Assembly (NCBI GenBank): GCA_021234155.1
Contig: JAJEKV010000023.1
Span: forward strand, 10,303,141-10,367,140
DNA length: 64,000 nucleotides
Origin: Isoetes taiwanensis
Lineage: Eukaryota; Streptophyta; Lycopodiopsida; Isoetales; Isoetaceae
Reading direction: 5' to 3'
Made by a program: the position numbers and the translations under genes. Positions 50,344 to 59,927 of this stretch are shown in pieces. Under the pieces are notes generated by a model, which had not been told where the DNA came from, did no database searches, and worked only from the letters and a program-made list of their open reading frames with translations. Each line of letters begins with the position of its first letter. Within the stretch, counting starts at the first letter, position 1.

Positions 50344-50940
50344 GTCAATGGCCTTCAACATGCTAAAAATAATGCCCCCAATGATGCTGACCAAGGCAAG
50401 GAAAAATCCCCAAATGATGAAGATGATGCCCAAGGAAAGGAAAAGACTCCAAATGATGTTGATGATGGCAAAGGAAAGGAAAAGACCCCAAATGAAAAGG
50501 ATGATGCCAAAGGAAAGGAAATTGTACTTTATACTTGGGTCGATTGGAAAAACAAAAAGGTCAAGATCTTGCATGCATGCAACAGAGAGGTAGTAGGAGA
50601 AGGGATTATTGTTCTAGTAGATCCTATCAATGCAGTCAATGATGAAAGATTAGGGGAGGACAGGTTAGGTGTGGCAATCTCAAAATTATATGACCATTGG
50701 AAGGAAAAGGGGTCAGGCAAATAAGAATGCCTTGCTTGTGTGAAGCAACTAGAGGTTCCAACTATTGTGGCATGGCCTAGGGACATTATTCAACTGGAGG
50801 GGATCTACATATTTCCAATAGATGCAGAACCATTGTCAATAATGTTCATACAGTGTAGCAAGAGGCCACTTCCAACTTTCAAATATTATCCCATCAAAAG
50901 ATGCAAGTCAGATTATGATTGTTCTCCTGAAGCCCTATGA
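50344..50940 (+). pseudogene. Transposase-associated 5' region with DDAKGKEKTPN repeats
   Basis: One frame of 198 codons has a single internal TAA (50722). Its start holds about four copies of a 14-15 residue unit (GKEKSPNDEDDAQ, GKEKTPNDVDDGK, GKEKTPNEKDDAK). Then comes VVGEGIIVLVDPINAVNDER followed by LGEDRLGVAISKLYDHW, and EVPTIVAWPRDII. The pattern '..DP...V....LG.....V.I.......' plus 'AWP...I' is common in proteins linked to plant CACTA-type transposons. It is probably the N-terminal part of the transposase-like gene that continues at 51038. A LINE scrap separates the two. Confidence 0.5.
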
Positions 50941-50949
50941 AGGTTAGAG

Positions 50950-50997
50950 AATAGAATAGAATAGTTTTTTAACGTCCACGGAGACCAATAGGTCATG
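50950..50997 (-). mobile_element. 48-bp LINE 3' scrap with 8-bp target duplication
   Basis: The minus strand reads GACCTATTGGTCTCCGTGGACGTTAAAAAA and then ATTCT units, the last 30 bp and tail of the TTCTA-tailed LINE family. It is flanked by GGTTAGAG at 50942-50949 and again at 50998-51005, a target-site duplication. This is an extreme 5' truncation and it dates after the transposase-like gene. Confidence 0.85.
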
Positions 50998-51037
50998 GGT
51001 TAGAGGAAGTGAATATTGTTAGGCCTCTTGTATTAGA

Positions 51038-52601
51038 ATGTTCACAATAGACGAGATGGTGGGAGCAAGAGCTACATATCAAGAACATAAGTGTGATAGC
51101 AGGAGGAATTTCACGTACATCGTATTTGGCTATGCAATTCAGGATGAAAGATCAAAGAAGAAAAGATTCCCATTGAACAGAAAGTGGATATGTTCAAAAG
51201 CATGGATGGCTATACATAGAATTCCAACCTCTTCTTGGCACAACTGGCAAAAGAGACATGAAAATAGTAGTAGAATTGCATTGCACGGGAACACTGGCCT
51301 GGTAAGGCCTACCTCAAGAACTATAGCTGCAAAGAAAATATTTGAAAGATATGTGGATTTCAATGCAGAAAATATGCCACATAAGAGTAAGAAGGATGAA
51401 CAGGGTAGAGGAGTTGTTGAAAAGAGATTGCCATCCCATTGTACCCAGAAGAGCATATTAGAGGAAATAAATGCATTGCTTCGGGAACTTGGAGTGGCCT
51501 CTATATCTCAGCCCAGTTTTAGTAGGCTATGGAATAAGCATTTCAAGCATGTGACCATAGCAACTTCAAACAACTTTGAAAAGTGCAATTTATGTGCTAA
51601 GCTGAAGGAGACACTAGATAAGACTGTGGAACCAAGTCTAAGGGCAAAGATAAGGGAACATATGAAGGACCATATGCATGGGCAGTCCCAAACCTACTAT
51701 GGGCATTTCAGTTTAGAGGTGTGGAGTGATGGTCCAGATTTTCACATTGGAAGTATCATGAGGTGTTTAAGAAACTATGAGAATAGTTATAATGGTCACC
51801 GCCAGGATCCTACAGCTAGCCAGGCACTACATAGTACATTGTTGGATGGAAACCCTAATAGTATTGAAAAGTTTGGCAAGGCAAGGTTTAGGAGGCATGG
51901 ATCTAATGAACATGTTGGAGCTTCAACATCTCGTACTAAACATCGAGATCTGCCTAGAAAGCTCCTCTTGCAACTTGATAATTGTGCTGGTCAAAATAAG
52001 AACAGGTGGATGTTTTCTTTCCTATCCTACTTAACAGCTGTAGGTATTTTTTAAAGAGTCAATTTGGGGTTCCTAATGCCCGGACATACTCACGACAATG
52101 TGGATGCATTGTTTGGAAAATATAGTCATGTCTTGAGACAGCAGACAGTGACCAACTTTCCTAGGCTACTGGAAATATTTCATGGATGTACTATTCCATC
52201 TCCTATAGGATCGATCTCTCATAGAAGAAGTGCCTGATTGGAAGAGTTTTGTAAATGGTTATGCTCTCGACATGGAAGGTCATTCTAGACCTCTTCAATT
52301 TACTTTTTGGGTGGGAGAAGGGATTCCAATCATGCAATGGAAAATGAGACCTTCAGAGGAGAAATGGAGAGGTGGGGCAGAAATTTGGCACAGAGATGCA
52401 AATGGCAAGTCTATGATATCTCCAGGTCAACCAAAAGCTCTAAAACCAACTGAACAAGTGAGGCAATTGGGATTGACTAAGGATGGCATCAATGACTACA
52501 TCAAGCATTGGCAAACTAATTCGGATGAGACTAATCGTGCATTGATAGATTACTGGAAGAAGGTGATTAACTTGTTGGATGAGGTAGATACATCCTTCTA
52601 G
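51038..52601 (+). pseudogene. Decayed transposase-like gene ('GQNKN / GHTHD' type)
   Basis: The open frame 51038-52054 is followed by a TAA (GIF*RVNLGF), the same frame to about 52228, then a frame change at roughly 52210 into 52230-52601. Motifs: a zinc-like pair FEKCNLCAKLKE near 51580, EVWSDGPDFH near 51718, LLLQLDNCAGQNKNRWMF near 51962, GFLMPGHTHDNVDALFGKY near 52070, and DWKSFVNGYALDMEGHSRPL. The DN.AGQNKN and GHTHD.(I/V)D signatures are those of a family I know as DUF7869-like, thought to be an RNase H-fold transposase relative. Function is inferred only. The 3' half was separated by a LINE insertion at 52597 and continues at 57375. Confidence 0.7.
52583..52596. repeat. Left target-site duplication of the 4.8-kb LINE
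   Basis: GGTAGATACATCCT at 52583-52596 recurs at 57375-57388 directly after the poly(A) tail, defining a 14-bp target-site duplication. Confidence 0.95.
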
Positions 52602-52626
52602 TTCTCTTCCTAGGTTCTGATTTTCA

Positions 52627-55600
52627 ATGAAAATTATTACCTGGAATGTTAGGGGGGCTAAAGGCCCAATAAAAAGGAGAAGAATTATCTCTCAGCTCAG
52701 ACAATATAAAGCTGACATAATTTTACTTCAAGAAACCAAGCTCCCTAAATTTGAGAGTTCTAGCTTATCTGAGTGGATCTCTCCAGGCTCCTCATCTATT
52801 TGGATTGAGGCTTCTGGAACCAGTGGTGGTTTGATAACTATTTGGAAATCCTTGACTCATGTCTCCTATTTTAATAGTCCAAGTAAATGTTGGCAGGCAG
52901 TGATTTTCTCTATTAGTAATTCCAGCTTTGGTATCATTAACGTCTATGCTCCCACCAATCCTAAGGATAGAGAAGTTATCTGGCCTGACATTAACACTTG
53001 GATCTCTTCTCAACCTACTATGGACTGGGTTATTTCTGGTGACTTCAACAATACTCCAAACTGGAATATGAAATTAGGAAATAGAATTAATATGTCATCT
53101 ATTGAGAGGGATAATTGGAACACCTTCATTTCTGATGCCAACTTGATCTATGTTCCATCTTCAACTGCAAACTACACTTGGTCTAACAAGCAAAAGAACT
53201 CTGATAGAGTCTACTGTGCACTCGATAGGTTCTATGTCTCCAACTCTGTCACATCTTTTTGGGATAATTGCTATGTGGTTAGTGATGAGGCTACCTCCAT
53301 CTCTGACCACCAACCTCAATTCCTTCACACTAGCCATCTTCTGAATCTTTCTAGGGAGGGAAATGTTCCCTTTAAATTTAATTGTTCTCTTCTGCAAAAT
53401 GAGCATTTCTGTCATGACTTTAAGATCTACTATAACTCTCTGCACAATAGCCAGATCAATGTCACTTCTGCTAATGGCTCTGTTAATGATTCTCAAACTA
53501 TGAAATGCTTCTACTCGAAAATCAAGCAGATAAAATCTTGGATCAAAAACTGGTCCAAATCCAATTATAATGAGAGATCCAAACAGAAAGAAAGTCTGTT
53601 CAGTCAAATGAGAGATCTTAGATCTCAACTTCAAAGAGACCCTTACAATATCAATCTGCAAGTAGGGGAGGAGATTCTGGAAAATAAAATCAAATCAATT
53701 GAGGAGATTGAAGCTAAGAGTTATGCCATCAAATGCAAGATCAAGTACAATAAGGAGATGGACTGTGGCAGTTCTAAATTCTTTTACAGAACTGCTAGAA
53801 ATAGATTACTCAATAACTCCATCATTCAAGTTCAATCTGAGAATGGTACTAATATTGATACTTCTACTGAGATCAAGAATTTCTTCCATGATCAATATGC
53901 TGCCTTATTTAAGGAGAGTGTCCCTAATGCTCAAACTCTTCCCAAAAGCAATGCTTTTCTCTCTCTAATTTCTCAGATTACTCCCAATAATGACAATCTG
54001 ATGGAAGACTCTATTGCTGCTATTCCAACTGAGCAAGAAATCTATAATGTCCTTATAAGTTTTAGTAAAGGCAAATCCCCTGGTCCAGATGGCATTCCAC
54101 CTGAGTTTTACATTCATTTCTGGGAGTTTCTAAAGCAGGATATTGTTAAATTGGTTCATGGCTTCTGGAGGGCTGACCACCTGCACTCCTCCATCTCAGC
54201 TGGTTTTATCACTCTCATTCCTAAAGTTGACAAGCCTATCTCTTTTTCTGATTGGAGGCCTATCTCTTTAACCAATTCCTCCTATAAACTGTGTGCCAAG
54301 ATTATTGCCAACAGAGTGAAACCTTTCCTGCAAAAATGCATTGATATCAAACAACCGCTTTCTTGCCCAATAGATTCATCTGGACAATTACATTGTGGCC
54401 ATGGAGGGTCTGTTTGGAATAGAATATCCTCTCAGAATTGTGTTCTCCTAAAGTTAGATTTTAAGAGGGCTTTTGACTCTGTTAACTGGGACTTTTTAGA
54501 ATTTGCTTTGAAAAGGATTGGTTTCCATCATAAAATCATTTCCTTGATATTTGGTCTTAACTCCATGGCAAATTCTGCTGTTCTAGTGAATGGTTCCCCT
54601 TCACCTTTCTTCAAGCTAGCTCGAGGTGTTAGGCAAGGTTGCCCTCTAGCTCCCTACTTATTCCTAGTTGTGGCTGAAATGCTAACTAAGGCAATTGTCT
54701 TTCATCAAAACAATGGTTCTATTAAAGGCCTTGATCTTCCCTTAAATAATGACAGCCTCATTATCTCTCAATATGCAGATGATACTTTTGCTTTCCTTGA
54801 GTCTAGTCCTGAGAACATTGCAAAGTTCCTGAATATTATTGATTCTTTCTCATCTGCTTCTGGAATTTATTTGAACATTGGAAAAAGTATTATTATTGGA
54901 AATTCACCCCATGATAATCTCTGTGGCATTAAAATTCTGGATGCTATGCAAGCTTCAAAGCTTTTAGGGATGCCTTTATCTCTCAATCCTAGTATTAAAG
55001 GTCTCTGGGACCCTATCATTCAGAGACTTAGGAAGAAACTAAAATTCTTCAGAAACACTCTCTCTCTGGCTGGAAGAACCTTAATTGCAAACTCTGTCTT
55101 GTCAGCTTCTCATATTTACTTCTCCTCTGCTTTGGTGGCACCTAAATGTATTTACAATGAGCTCGAGAAGATCATCAGAAATTTCATTTGGAAAGGCTCA
55201 CGCTCAGTCAATTGGGACACTGTCACTCGTGCTAAAAAATATGGTGGCCTTGGCTGTAAAGACTTATATCTCCAAGCATGTGCTTTGGCTGGTAAATTTA
55301 TTTGGAGAACTCTTGAGGGGAACAATTCTGTAGCCTCAATTTTCATCAGGTACTGGCTAAACTGCTCTTATCCTGAGGGGCATCCCTCAATTAAACATTC
55401 CCTGCCTGAATCTGCTTTCTATCCTTTACATCCAGGTACCAACACCTCTCCTCTTATGCATAATATGATTAGAGCTTGGAATGTTGTTCAAAATTGTTTT
55501 GATGAGCCTGGTGTGGAAGATCATTATATGAATTCTTCCTTGTTTTGGTCTGCTGGCTTCAAAGGCAGCAATGGGAATACTTTGGCTTTGAGACATCCCA

Positions 55601-56352
55601 AAATTTATAAAAAATGGCTCCATCATAGTATCACTCATGTCAGGAATTTATATTCGAATGGGCATCTCATTTCTTGGACTAACATTAGGAGGCTAATCCA
55701 TGGAACCTCCAGTGATAAAGCTGTCTACTTTCATCTCAGAAATATCCTGGATAATAATGCTAATTTAGCAGAGAGTGGCAATGGTCTTATGTGGAAAATA
55801 AATGGTATCAACAAGTATAAAGTTAACACAGTCTATGCTCGTTTGAATCACAAGACAACCTATGTAAAAGCCAGGACAAAGTGGTCTCTTACAGAAGAGG
55901 AATGCCATAATTTATTTAATAACACTTGGAATTCCTATTGTCCTCCTAAAGTAAACTACTTTGTCTGGTTGATTACTCAAAAAAGCCTCCCAAATCTGGT
56001 TTCCTTATCTAAGAGAAATTCTACTACCAGGCCTACATGTCTTTCTAATTGTTCCAGTGATGAAACCATGCAGCATATCTTTGAATGTCCTAAGCTGCTA
56101 CAATTTTGGACTTGGTTCTACAGTAAATTTGGTCACCATTTCTGTGTGCATAACCAATTTAACTTGTTAAAATGCATTCAGAATAATGATGCCTTCAAGA
56201 ACACTATTATGTTTACTGCTCTATGGAACATTTGGAAAGCAAGAAATAGGATAGTGCATGGTCATAAAAATTTCTCCTTATTCTGGATTAAAATGCATTT
56301 TCAATTGGATCTAGAAGCTTTTGGTACTGCTCACAAAAGTAAATTTGCGTGA
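52627..56352 (+). CDS. Plant L1-type ORF2: endonuclease, reverse transcriptase, zf-RVT
   Basis: 1241 codons from ATG. Residues 1 to about 240 are the apurinic-type endonuclease (IITWNVRGAKG, ILLQETKL, INVYAPTNPKDRE, SGDFNNTPNW, ISDHQPQ). RT from about 470 to 760: FSKGKSPGPDGIPPEFY, LIPKVDKP, LKLDFKRAFDSVNWDFL, GVRQGCPLAPYLF and YADD at residues 716-719 (54772-54783). Then come LAGRTLIANSV and KYGGLGCKDLYLQACALAGK. The C-terminal zf-RVT domain has YCPPKVNYFVWL and a Cys-rich patch to LWNIWKARNRIVHG. It is full length for the family and shows no lesion. It would nick and reverse-transcribe its own RNA. There is a gap, relative to the usual form, around the segment after NRVKPFLQKCIDIKQ, where the normal '..Q.AF...R.I.DN' motif is not clean, so activity is not assured. 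Confidence 0.93.
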   Translation: MKIITWNVRGAKGPIKRRRIISQLRQYKADIILLQETKLPKFESSSLSEWISPGSSSIWIEASGTSGGLITIWKSLTHVSYFNSPSKCWQAVIFSISNSSFGIINVYAPTNPKDREVIWPDINTWISSQPTMDWVISGDFNNTPNWNMKLGNRINMSSIERDNWNTFISDANLIYVPSSTANYTWSNKQKNSDRVYCALDRFYVSNSVTSFWDNCYVVSDEATSISDHQPQFLHTSHLLNLSREGNVPFKFNCSLLQNEHFCHDFKIYYNSLHNSQINVTSANGSVNDSQTMKCFYSKIKQIKSWIKNWSKSNYNERSKQKESLFSQMRDLRSQLQRDPYNINLQVGEEILENKIKSIEEIEAKSYAIKCKIKYNKEMDCGSSKFFYRTARNRLLNNSIIQVQSENGTNIDTSTEIKNFFHDQYAALFKESVPNAQTLPKSNAFLSLISQITPNNDNLMEDSIAAIPTEQEIYNVLISFSKGKSPGPDGIPPEFYIHFWEFLKQDIVKLVHGFWRADHLHSSISAGFITLIPKVDKPISFSDWRPISLTNSSYKLCAKIIANRVKPFLQKCIDIKQPLSCPIDSSGQLHCGHGGSVWNRISSQNCVLLKLDFKRAFDSVNWDFLEFALKRIGFHHKIISLIFGLNSMANSAVLVNGSPSPFFKLARGVRQGCPLAPYLFLVVAEMLTKAIVFHQNNGSIKGLDLPLNNDSLIISQYADDTFAFLESSPENIAKFLNIIDSFSSASGIYLNIGKSIIIGNSPHDNLCGIKILDAMQASKLLGMPLSLNPSIKGLWDPIIQRLRKKLKFFRNTLSLAGRTLIANSVLSASHIYFSSALVAPKCIYNELEKIIRNFIWKGSRSVNWDTVTRAKKYGGLGCKDLYLQACALAGKFIWRTLEGNNSVASIFIRYWLNCSYPEGHPSIKHSLPESAFYPLHPGTNTSPLMHNMIRAWNVVQNCFDEPGVEDHYMNSSLFWSAGFKGSNGNTLALRHPKIYKKWLHHSITHVRNLYSNGHLISWTNIRRLIHGTSSDKAVYFHLRNILDNNANLAESGNGLMWKINGINKYKVNTVYARLNHKTTYVKARTKWSLTEEECHNLFNNTWNSYCPPKVNYFVWLITQKSLPNLVSLSKRNSTTRPTCLSNCSSDETMQHIFECPKLLQFWTWFYSKFGHHFCVHNQFNLLKCIQNNDAFKNTIMFTALWNIWKARNRIVHGHKNFSLFWIKMHFQLDLEAFGTAHKSKFA

Positions 56353-56511
56353 TTCTTATGACAGAAATGGGATGCAATTGGTAAATTTGTAGGTGGCTTT
56401 AACATTTTTGTTTTCGGACCTTCATGTGATTAATTCTAATGCCCCTTTTCCGATGATATTGATAGAGTACCGGAATTTCTCAAGGGTGAAGGCAGAAACA
56501 GATTTGACACA

Positions 56512-56934
56512 ATGTTAAGCTACCATGAGGCTACCTTGTACTGCAACAATACAGGTGTCACAGATCTTGAGCCTCCAGGGCCTAATGCAACAGCAGATGA
56601 AGTGAAACTCTACCAGGTCAGAATCAACAGTAATGAAAACACTTGGGCTAAGATATATTGTAGGGAGGTGGTACAGATGTATTGCATTTTCAACTTCCTC
56701 TTCATGTACCACTACTCTTTGACTGATAGGCAGCTAAGCAGATACAGGGAATTATATTATTCTCATAAGATGATGGCTGACTTGTATGGCACTTTGCTAC
56801 TTCTGATGGGAAAAGAAGATATTCACTCCCTGCTGATGGAGAATGGATCAGAGTTCAACAGTTATAAGTTTGGTACAGATAAAGGCTTCTACTGGGTATA
56901 CAATTCCATTTTCGACCAGATAATGCAGCAATGA
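56512..56934 (+). CDS. Unrecognised 140-aa ORF between LINE ORF2 and its poly(A)
   Basis: The frame runs from ATG 56512 to TGA 56932-56934, and an open extension upstream (DIDRVPEFLKGEGRNRFDT) suggests a longer ancestor without this ATG. I recognise no domain. It has a Tyr/Leu-rich helical core (CREVVQMYCIFNFLFMYHYS, LTDRQLSRYRELYYSHKMMA) and ends FYWVYNSIFDQIMQQ. There are no zinc knuckles and no RNase H motifs. It lies inside the target duplications and so moved with the LINE. It could be a genuine third ORF, a remnant of host sequence captured by 3' transduction, or a displaced ORF1 analogue. Confidence 0.6.
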   Translation: MLSYHEATLYCNNTGVTDLEPPGPNATADEVKLYQVRINSNENTWAKIYCREVVQMYCIFNFLFMYHYSLTDRQLSRYRELYYSHKMMADLYGTLLLLMGKEDIHSLLMENGSEFNSYKFGTDKGFYWVYNSIFDQIMQQ

Positions 56935-57348
56935 GCTATCACATCCATAAAAGCCACTCCAAACTCCACACTTCCCCTTTCTTTTTTACATCCAAATTCC
57001 TGTCACATTGCCATCTGCTAATGCTCAATACTTTATCTATTGCTTGTTTAACTTTATGCTCTAGCTTTTTGCTTGGCTTCTTGTTCATGCAGGTTTTTGG
57101 ACTTCTGCTCACAGCAGGAGTTTATGATTTTTGCTGCATCAGCATAGTGCAAGATACATCATATATTTATCTTGTTACTCAAACTTGGATTTGCTGGTCA
57201 TAAGCTCTTTCAAAATACTTGAAGATACATATTATTACTTGTCTACATAAACTTGTTAAATTTTTGGTGGCTGATAGTGTGGATTCTCACCACTTGCCAC
57301 AACATTGTATGGCTTTAATTAATTAATGGAAAAACACCTCTTACTCTC

Positions 57349-57388
57349 AAAAAAAAAAAAAAAAAAAAAAAAAAGGTAGATACATCCT
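57349..57388 (+). other. LINE poly(A) tail and right target duplication
   Basis: Twenty-six A (57349-57374) are followed by GGTAGATACATCCT (57375-57388), identical to 52583-52596. Confidence 0.95.
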
Positions 57389-57851
57389 CAGAAGAGCTGA
57401 AAGTAGGTGGAAAACATTAGCTAGTGCTGACGGAGATGATGGTACTATTAGTAGCATTGTTAAGGCATATGCTCCTCCTCAATCTGACAAACACTATGCT
57501 GGCCCTAAGAATGATAGGCCAAAATATCTAGACATGGATTGTTATGAACCTTCTACTGACGTGGAGTGCCATCAATTTGTAGTAGTAAAACCAGCAGATC
57601 TAGAGACCCATCCAGTGTGGTTGGGATACACCATCTCGGATATTTGCAAAGAAGAAGGTAATGTTAACTTCAATATGGTGTGTGCAGAATGGTGGTGTTC
57701 AGTGCATCAGTTGAGTAATGTCACCGATAAAGAAAGATATTCAGATTGTTGGACAAAGATATGAAGGAGAAATTCTTATGATCCTGATCTTTGGCTAGAC
57801 ACTGAAACCGTATTGTACTCGTGGACTCCAAAAACTATTCCAGGTAGAATG
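57389..57851 (+). pseudogene. 3' part of the transposase-like gene
   Basis: After the LINE the host frame resumes as RRAESRWKTLASADGDDGT, then FVVVKPADLETHPVWLGYTI, AEWWCSVHQLSNVTDKERYS and, past a TGA at 57762 that replaces a Trp codon, RRNSYDPDLWLDTETVLYSW. The 'PVW(L/I)G...D' and 'V..EWW.P' pattern followed by '(E).VL.SW' is the usual tail of this transposase-like family. One nonsense codon and a frame change relative to the 5' part show that it is not functional. Confidence 0.6.
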
Positions 57852-58553
57852 TGAGAGTTACGATACCTCAGGATGTAAGGAATAAGGAATAAGGCTATCA
57901 TATCATTGGGGATGCTGGAGGAAAAATGAAAAACTATGTAAATATGCTTTCTTCATTAATATGTATCAATCACAGTTATGAAAAGTTGTGTACTACATGA
58001 GCACTCTGAGGATTCACCTTTATCATATCAGCATATGCCACCTGCGTGCTTAAGGTGAGAACAAACACCCCTATATACGTACACAAAAATGTTGCGAAAC
58101 CACCCCTTCCATGGAGAAAATACACTAGAATGTCAATAAAAGAGGGATTTAAACCCCTAGTATACGTACGAAAACATCGAGAAAAAACCCCCTTCCATAC
58201 ACTCACTAGGTTTATATGGGTCTTCTGTCTGAATCCCCCGGGCATGAGCAGTGTGATGTATGATTTTGTAATTTGAAGTTAAGGTGTGTGAATTTATCTT
58301 AAGGTGTGTGATTTTATGTTAACGTGTAGTGAATTTAATCAAGTTACTAAAAACTTGCAATTAAAAATGTATTCCAAAATCAAGACATAATCCCAATTTA
58401 CTTGAATGATGGTTTTTCACTGTATGAACGTGCGGTATAAACTCATATGCCTGGTGCCTTGCGGTATAAATTTTTATCGTAAGAACCCCGGTCGTATAAA
58501 CTTATACCGTTTTCTTATTATGTTTACCTTATAATTTCTTTTTCTGCTGCCAG
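57852..58553. other. Spacer with two imperfect 45-bp repeats and GTATAAA motifs
   Basis: CCCCTATATACGTACACAAA (58068) and CCCCTAGTATACGTACGAAA (58156) begin two imperfect copies of about 45 bp, each ending CCCCTTCCAT. At 58435-58515 GTATAAA/TTTATAC-type palindromic units recur three times. An acceptor (CTGCTGCCAG) at the right end leads into the methyltransferase exon. Confidence 0.6.
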
Positions 58554-59235
58554 GCTGAAGACTAATGTCAAAGGTCATGGTGGGTGTCCGCGGTTAGTCA
58601 GCTGCTTCGAGCTCTTTCATATACGTCATTACAGTGCAGACACCAAAAAGACCATGGTGCATTTCAATACACAGAATGAAAAGTCTCTGCCATGCAATGC
58701 ATTTCAATTCCCTGCTGTCTTGCAAAAGCTGAGAGACCCACAGAGACAAGGCGTTGTGGTGTCCCACTACCAGAAGCCTCGAAGGTTTATTAATAATCAG
58801 ATACAATGGTTTTCACGCCTAGGGGACTTGGTCCTAGACGCTTTTTCTGGAACTGGCACCGTAACGGTTTGCGCGCTTAAGCAGGGGCGTAATGTGGCGT
58901 TAGTTGACATAGACCCAGACAAGATCAGTTTCATCAGGATCAGAATAAGTTCCTGTGAGTCCTTTCTAGATCAAAATGAGGAATTGTGTGCAAATAATGG
59001 TGATGAGGATGTCAAAGGCACCTATACTGAAATCCAGCCTCCAATAACGGGAAGAAAAGATGAGGAGGTGGAGTTTATGGATCTAGAACTAGTTGAGCTA
59101 GAGCCCCCCAAGCAGCCAATTCCAATAGGATTGGAATCAGAAGCAGTTGTCTCTGGCTTTGTGGCCTCTCAAGAAACAGATCCAAAAGGAGATGAGAGTC
59201 CTGTGGATTGGGAAGAACCACCTCCCCCCGTATAA
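58554..59235 (+). CDS. C-terminal half of an N4/N6-type DNA methyltransferase-like protein
   Basis: The exon starts after CTGCCAG and is open for 227 codons to TAA. Residues about 60-125 read VVVSHYQKPRRFINNQIQWF, then GDLVLDAFSGTGTVTVCALK and QGRNVALVDIDPDK. This matches the C-terminal part of bacterial-type N4-cytosine/N6-adenine methyltransferases (QKP...L...I...S..GD.VLD.F.GSGT...A....R..I..E): motif X plus the SAM-binding motif I. The catalytic [DNS]PP[YFW] motif would lie in an upstream exon, which I did not find. The acidic, Pro-rich tail (PVDWEEPPPPV) is unlike bacterial enzymes. It adjoins a decayed transposase-like gene, so it may belong to a mobile element or to a neighbouring host gene. 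Confidence 0.65.
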
Positions 59236-59927
59236 ATTTATACAGACAGGTTTCATATATATTTATATGAGTACCGCTCTACATTTTTTATAAACTGCAT
59301 AAATGGAATGTAATATATATTTATGAAGATTTTTGAAATGGAAGCTCTTAGTGTGTCTTTAACAATGCTTAACTAGAACAACTTTCTTTTTGCTACATAA
59401 TTTCTTCTTCTTCTTTTGTAAGTTCCACTTTAAAGGCATTTACATATAGGATGCAAAAGGACACACTGTATTTGCTTGTATTTTCATCAAAAATAATTTG
59501 TTGGATCTCCAAGATTAGAGTTCTCTACCTCAAAACAATCAATTTTTTCTGCCTTCTTTTTTGAGTCAAATTGCTGTAAAAATGTTTTTTTATGTGGTGT
59601 TCTGAACACCTTGTGTTAAACACTCTATCTTGCTCCCTATTTTGTCTCTTTTTATAATTCTTCAGAATTTTCAAGGGAATCTTTCAAACGCACTTCTTAA
59701 ATAAGTGTGTTTCCTTTTAAACCTTGTTGAAAGAGAGTATCTTCCCTATGAGATGGTCGAGTCCTCCATCGACTTGTTCTATGTGCAACAAAAGACTACA
59801 TGGAGGGGTTAAATGCCCCAACTAGCAAAGCTGCTTTACAAACATCACATGTTCAATGAAGACTTCCTCAGCTACCTCGACACGCAACAAGCAAAATACC
59901 AAAGAATGCAAGATCGACAACACTCAA
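59236..59927. other. 3' flank, non-coding
   Basis: AT-rich, with a TTC run near 59402. No gene. The first bases (CGTATAAATTTATACAG at 59229-59245) repeat the GTATAAATTTATAC palindrome seen upstream of the methyltransferase exon. Confidence 0.45.

Larger units (their letters stand above)
52597..57374 (+). mobile_element. Young LINE: intact ORF2, no ORF1, extra downstream ORF, 26-A tail
   Basis: The element lies between the 14-bp target duplications. It has a 30-nt leader, ORF2 (52627-56352), a spacer, a 140-codon ORF (56512-56934), a 3' UTR and A26 (57349-57374). The coding frame is uninterrupted and the duplications are identical, so the insertion is recent. Plant L1 elements normally have ORF1 before ORF2. 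Here no ORF1 exists between the left duplication and ORF2. Confidence 0.93.

Noticed and set aside
55085-55333. Secondary open frames inside the LINE ORF2, both strands
   Set aside because: They overlap the intact ORF2 with its complete motif set and have no motifs of their own.
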